From assembly GCA_033764095.1 (NCBI GenBank), contig JANRJF010000329.1, positions 1-8,150 of the forward strand: a stretch of 8,150 nucleotides of DNA, read 5' to 3'. Shown piece after piece: positions 5,871 through 8,150 of the stretch. Positions within the stretch are counted from its first letter, which is position 1. Each line of letters begins with the position of its first letter. Both the position numbers and the translations under genes were made by a program. The DNA is from JBDTMT01 sp033764095. Its GTDB lineage: Bacteria > Desulfobacterota > Binatia > HRBIN30 > CADEER01. The notes beneath the pieces are model-generated. The model did not search any database. It saw only the letters and a program-made list of their open reading frames with translations, and had not been told where the DNA came from.

Positions 5871-6716
5871 GTGATGGGCGAATTCGCGGCGCGCCACAAG
5901 CACGCGCTCACCTGGCTGCATATCGGGGTGGTCGCCGGCACGGTCGGTGTCGTGGTGCCGATGATCGCCTGGAGCGGCGGCCTGACGCCAACGCTTTCGC
6001 GCGCCGGGCTGATTTTCGCCCTCGCCACCGTCGCCTGGTGCCAGAACATCGGGCTGGTACACCACTTCGCGCACCACCTGCCGTACGGGCCGCGGCGGCT
6101 CGGCCTCGCCACCGCCCGCCTGCTGCACGCGCTCGGCGGGCTCGCCTTCACCCCGACCCGCCTGGCGCATCGCCTGCACCACGCCCATCTCGGCACGGCG
6201 CGCGATCCCGACCGCCTCGGCTACGAGTCCACCACCACGGTGCGGCGGCGGCTGCGCTACCTGCTGCTGATCGGCCCGCTGCGCGCGCGCTTCGCGCCGG
6301 TGGACGTCGCGCCGGCGCTGGCGGCGATGGCGCCGCAGCGGCGCGCCGCGTACGAGCGGCGCTGCCGCGCCGACCGCCGCCTGGTTCTGGTCGCGCAGGC
6401 GGCGCTGCTGGTCCTCTCGGGCGTCTACTACCCGGTCGTCGTCGCGGCGCTGCTGGCCGCCAATGTGCTGTCCAACCTGCGCGAGATGGCCGAGCACGGC
6501 GACCACGGCCGCGCCGCCTACGTCGACGTCCGCGTCTCGCCGTTGGGCGTGCTGCTGCTGTCGACGCCGGGGTTCTGGTTTCACGGGATCCATCACATGG
6601 ATCCGACCATCCATTACCTCGAGCTGCCGCGCGCGGCGCGCCGCGTGCCGCGCAACTGCAACCTGCGCTACGTGCAGCGCGCCAGCGCCGTCGCCTACCT
6701 GTTCACCGGCCGCTGA
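5871..6716 (+). CDS. Membrane fatty-acid-desaturase-type di-iron protein
   Basis: Seen: 281 residues. Hydrophobic helices lie at about 14-34, 44-62, 83-95 and 171-200, with a further short segment before the last box. Three histidine clusters of the membrane desaturase/hydroxylase superfamily are present: VHHFAHH (63-69, box 1, HxxxH), HRLHH (100-104, box 2, HxxHH) and HGIHH (238-242, box 3, HxxHH). The intervening EMAEHGDHG (205-213) supplies extra histidines often seen in the family. Known of the family (Pfam FA_desaturase): an oxygen-dependent di-iron centre that desaturates or hydroxylates acyl chains or other lipids, with the histidines on the cytoplasmic side. It is shorter than most front-end or delta-9 desaturases, so regiochemistry and substrate, including whether it acts on an acyl chain or an isoprenoid, are open. 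The GTG start at 5871 fits GGGAG upstream; ATG 5874 is equally possible. It converges on the next gene with 14 bp between stops. Confidence 0.88.
   Translation: MMGEFAARHKHALTWLHIGVVAGTVGVVVPMIAWSGGLTPTLSRAGLIFALATVAWCQNIGLVHHFAHHLPYGPRRLGLATARLLHALGGLAFTPTRLAHRLHHAHLGTARDPDRLGYESTTTVRRRLRYLLLIGPLRARFAPVDVAPALAAMAPQRRAAYERRCRADRRLVLVAQAALLVLSGVYYPVVVAALLAANVLSNLREMAEHGDHGRAAYVDVRVSPLGVLLLSTPGFWFHGIHHMDPTIHYLELPRAARRVPRNCNLRYVQRASAVAYLFTGR
6586..6604. repeat. 8-bp perfect inverted repeat with 3-nt loop inside desaturase box 3
   Basis: GGATCCAT (6586-6593) and ATGGATCC (6597-6604) are perfect arms around CAC. The codons encode Gly-Ile-His-His-Met-Asp-Pro, the catalytic third histidine box. Two BamHI-type GGATCC sites result. 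Most likely this is a by-product of conserved codons, but it would form a hairpin in the mRNA. Confidence 0.5.
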
Positions 6717-6730
6717 GCGGCGCCGCCGGC

Positions 6731-8062
6731 TCACCCCGGCGAGGGCCACGCCAGGTCGTGGATCAGCCAGGTCAGGTCCACGATCGACACCAGCACCACC
6801 AGCGCCATCCACAGGGCGACGAGGCGCGGCCAGCGCCGCCACAGGCGCTGCAGGCCGAGCGCGAACAGCGCCAGCAGCGAGAGCAGCGCCGGGAACAGGT
6901 AGATCGCCTTCATCCAGGTGAAGAGCCATTCGAGGCGGTGGTAGCGGATCAGCAGCGCGACCAGCGAGGCGAGCAGCGCACCGACGTAGACCAGGTGCTG
7001 CCAGTCGGTGCGCTCGGCGAGCGCCGGCAGCCCGCGGCGCGACAGACCGCGCGCGGCACCGGCGAGCGCGCCGGCGCAGCCGAGCAGCAGCGCGGCCAGC
7101 GGCAGCAGCCCGAGCACCAGGCTGACGCGGCCGAGGTCGAGCAGGCGCGGGTCGAGATTGCGCCAGATGCCCTGGTCGAAGCGCAGGAAGACGGTGCGGC
7201 CGTACAGCTGCGACCACAGCGACTCGCGGTGCAGCGGATACGGCCCGCCCTGGTAGTCGTCGTAGGGCACGCGCAGCAGCTCGGCGAGGCGAAAGGTGAG
7301 GAACATGTCGAGTGGCCAGCGCGGCGGCCGCGGCACCTCGGCGGCCATGAACGGAGTGTAGAAGGCGTCGTTCACGAACGGGGTGCCGGCCTGCGCCAGG
7401 TTCTGCCGGTAGGGATGCAGCAGCGGCACGACCAGCAGGAAGCCGGCGACGAACACGGCGGCGGCGGCGGCGTAGCGTCGCCGCCGCGCTCCCGCCGCGA
7501 GGCTGGCGATGACCAGCACCGCCGTACCGGCCGCGAAGGTCACCCAGCCGCTCGCCTTGCTGGCGGCGGCGAGGATCGCCCACAGCGTCGCGCCGAGCCC
7601 GTCGCGCAGGCGGCCGCCGTCGAGCACGCGGGCGATCGCGAAGATCGCCAGCGACGAGAACAGGATGACGAAGCCGTCGTTGGTGGTCTGCGAGAAGATG
7701 CCGACCACCGCCGGGTTGAACGACACGAACGCCAGCGCCAGCAGGCGCACGGTCGAACTGATCGGCAGGCGGCGGAGGTAGACGGCGCAGAGGACGAGCA
7801 GCGCCGTGCCGGCGGCGAAGTTGAGCAGGTTGCCGAGCATGCGGCTGGCGTCGCCGGTCGGCACGATCCACTCGAAGGCCGCGGCGAGCACGTAGTGAAA
7901 CAGCTTGGCGTGCGAGCACTCCATGCACGCCGAGGACGCCGGCGGCAGCCAGCCGCCGCTGCGGATCATGTGCGCGACCACGGTGTGGTCGTCGTTCGAC
8001 TCGCGGTTGACCAGGCACAGCACCAGGCGCGCGGCGGCGCTGACCAGGATCACGGCGGCCAT
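6731..8062 (-). CDS. Polytopic GT-C-type (ArnT/PMT-like) glycosyltransferase, probably 5'-partial
   Basis: Seen: 443 residues from ATG 8062, with about ten hydrophobic helices (about 2-18, 76-96, 104-121, 128-147, 155-172, 174-190, 197-214, 312-334, 358-373, 388-404 and 416-434 are the clearest). After the first helix comes RESNDDH (20-26), placing an acidic pair in the first extracytoplasmic loop as in GT-C enzymes. CMECSHAKLFHYVLA (46-60) corresponds to the amphipathic loop helices. SQTTNDG (124-130) and AAASKASGW (165-173) are signatures of ArnT/PMT-like proteins. A long loop (about 216-310) would lie outside. Known of the class: transfer of a sugar from a polyprenyl-phosphate donor on the periplasmic face. 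The match is at the superfamily level, so the exact family is uncertain. The frame continues upstream to the window edge, so ATG 8062 may not be the true start and the gene may be partial. Confidence 0.75.
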   Translation of the reverse strand: MAAVILVSAAARLVLCLVNRESNDDHTVVAHMIRSGGWLPPASSACMECSHAKLFHYVLAAAFEWIVPTGDASRMLGNLLNFAAGTALLVLCAVYLRRLPISSTVRLLALAFVSFNPAVVGIFSQTTNDGFVILFSSLAIFAIARVLDGGRLRDGLGATLWAILAAASKASGWVTFAAGTAVLVIASLAAGARRRRYAAAAAVFVAGFLLVVPLLHPYRQNLAQAGTPFVNDAFYTPFMAAEVPRPPRWPLDMFLTFRLAELLRVPYDDYQGGPYPLHRESLWSQLYGRTVFLRFDQGIWRNLDPRLLDLGRVSLVLGLLPLAALLLGCAGALAGAARGLSRRGLPALAERTDWQHLVYVGALLASLVALLIRYHRLEWLFTWMKAIYLFPALLSLLALFALGLQRLWRRWPRLVALWMALVVLVSIVDLTWLIHDLAWPSPG

Positions 8063-8150
8063 CCAGGCGCGTTCGTCGCGCCAGCCGCGGCGCAGCGCGG
8101 CGGCGGGATCGCGGGCGACGGCGCGCAGCGCGTCGCGCGCGCCGACCAGC

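Noticed and set aside
6717..6740. GC-rich palindrome GCGGCGCCGC and a short adjacent stem between convergent stops
   Set aside because: Short palindromes are expected at this GC content and neither strand has a T-run, so an intrinsic terminator is not supported.
5820..8018. A 732-codon open frame on the - strand spanning the desaturase and GT-C genes
   Set aside because: It is out of frame with the GT-C gene and antisense to the desaturase; the translation is low-complexity Arg/Ala and both genes beneath it have clear motifs.
1..8150. tRNA, rRNA, CRISPR array, insertion sequence or attachment site
   Set aside because: No cloverleaf-like sequence, regularly spaced repeat, transposase frame or terminal inverted repeat pair was seen on either strand.

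Overview
The window is very GC-rich (about three quarters G+C by hand counts of sample lines) with strongly G/C-ending codons. A lipobox-bearing small lipoprotein of the YceK/YidQ type points to a Gram-negative, proteobacteria-like or related host; the species cannot be read from the sequence. No rRNA, tRNA, CRISPR array, transposase or phage gene is visible. The theme is membrane, lipid and glycan modification.

Layout, left to right. (1) About 1-1507, +: an inner-membrane protein with about five transmembrane helices and a C-terminal extracytoplasmic beta-propeller-like domain; its frame is open to the left edge, so its true start is uncertain. (2) 1575-1856, +: a 93-residue YceK/YidQ-type lipoprotein of lower GC than its neighbours. 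(3) 1795-2334, -: a class I SAM methyltransferase that keeps its SAM-binding half but loses recognisable homology about 40 residues before its stop, where it runs antisense into the lipoprotein gene. (4) 2318-3973, -: a 551-residue radical SAM enzyme with an N-terminal cobalamin-binding-type domain, resembling the hopanoid enzyme HpnJ and its relatives. (5) 4041-4784, +: a TylF/MycF-type O-methyltransferase. (6) 4789-5805, -: a family 2 glycosyltransferase with C-terminal membrane helices. (7) 5871-6716, +: a membrane fatty-acid-desaturase-type di-iron protein with three histidine boxes. (8) 6731 to the right edge, -: a polytopic GT-C-type (ArnT/PMT-like) protein whose 5' end is probably outside the window.

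From the radical SAM gene rightwards, five genes strictly alternate in strand. The two divergent gaps are 67 and 65 bp and the two convergent gaps are 4 and 14 bp. Each divergent gap would have to serve both flanking genes. The gap at 3974-4040 carries a perfect 7-bp inverted repeat, a candidate operator.

Taken together, a radical SAM/B12 enzyme, two methyltransferases, two glycosyltransferases and a desaturase suggest synthesis or decoration of a membrane (glyco)lipid or lipid-linked glycan. This is inferred from gene content; no substrate can be read from the sequence. The most notable points are the apparently decayed methyltransferase at the lipoprotein junction, the HpnJ-like enzyme lacking a visible DxHxxG cobalamin motif, and the alternating architecture.
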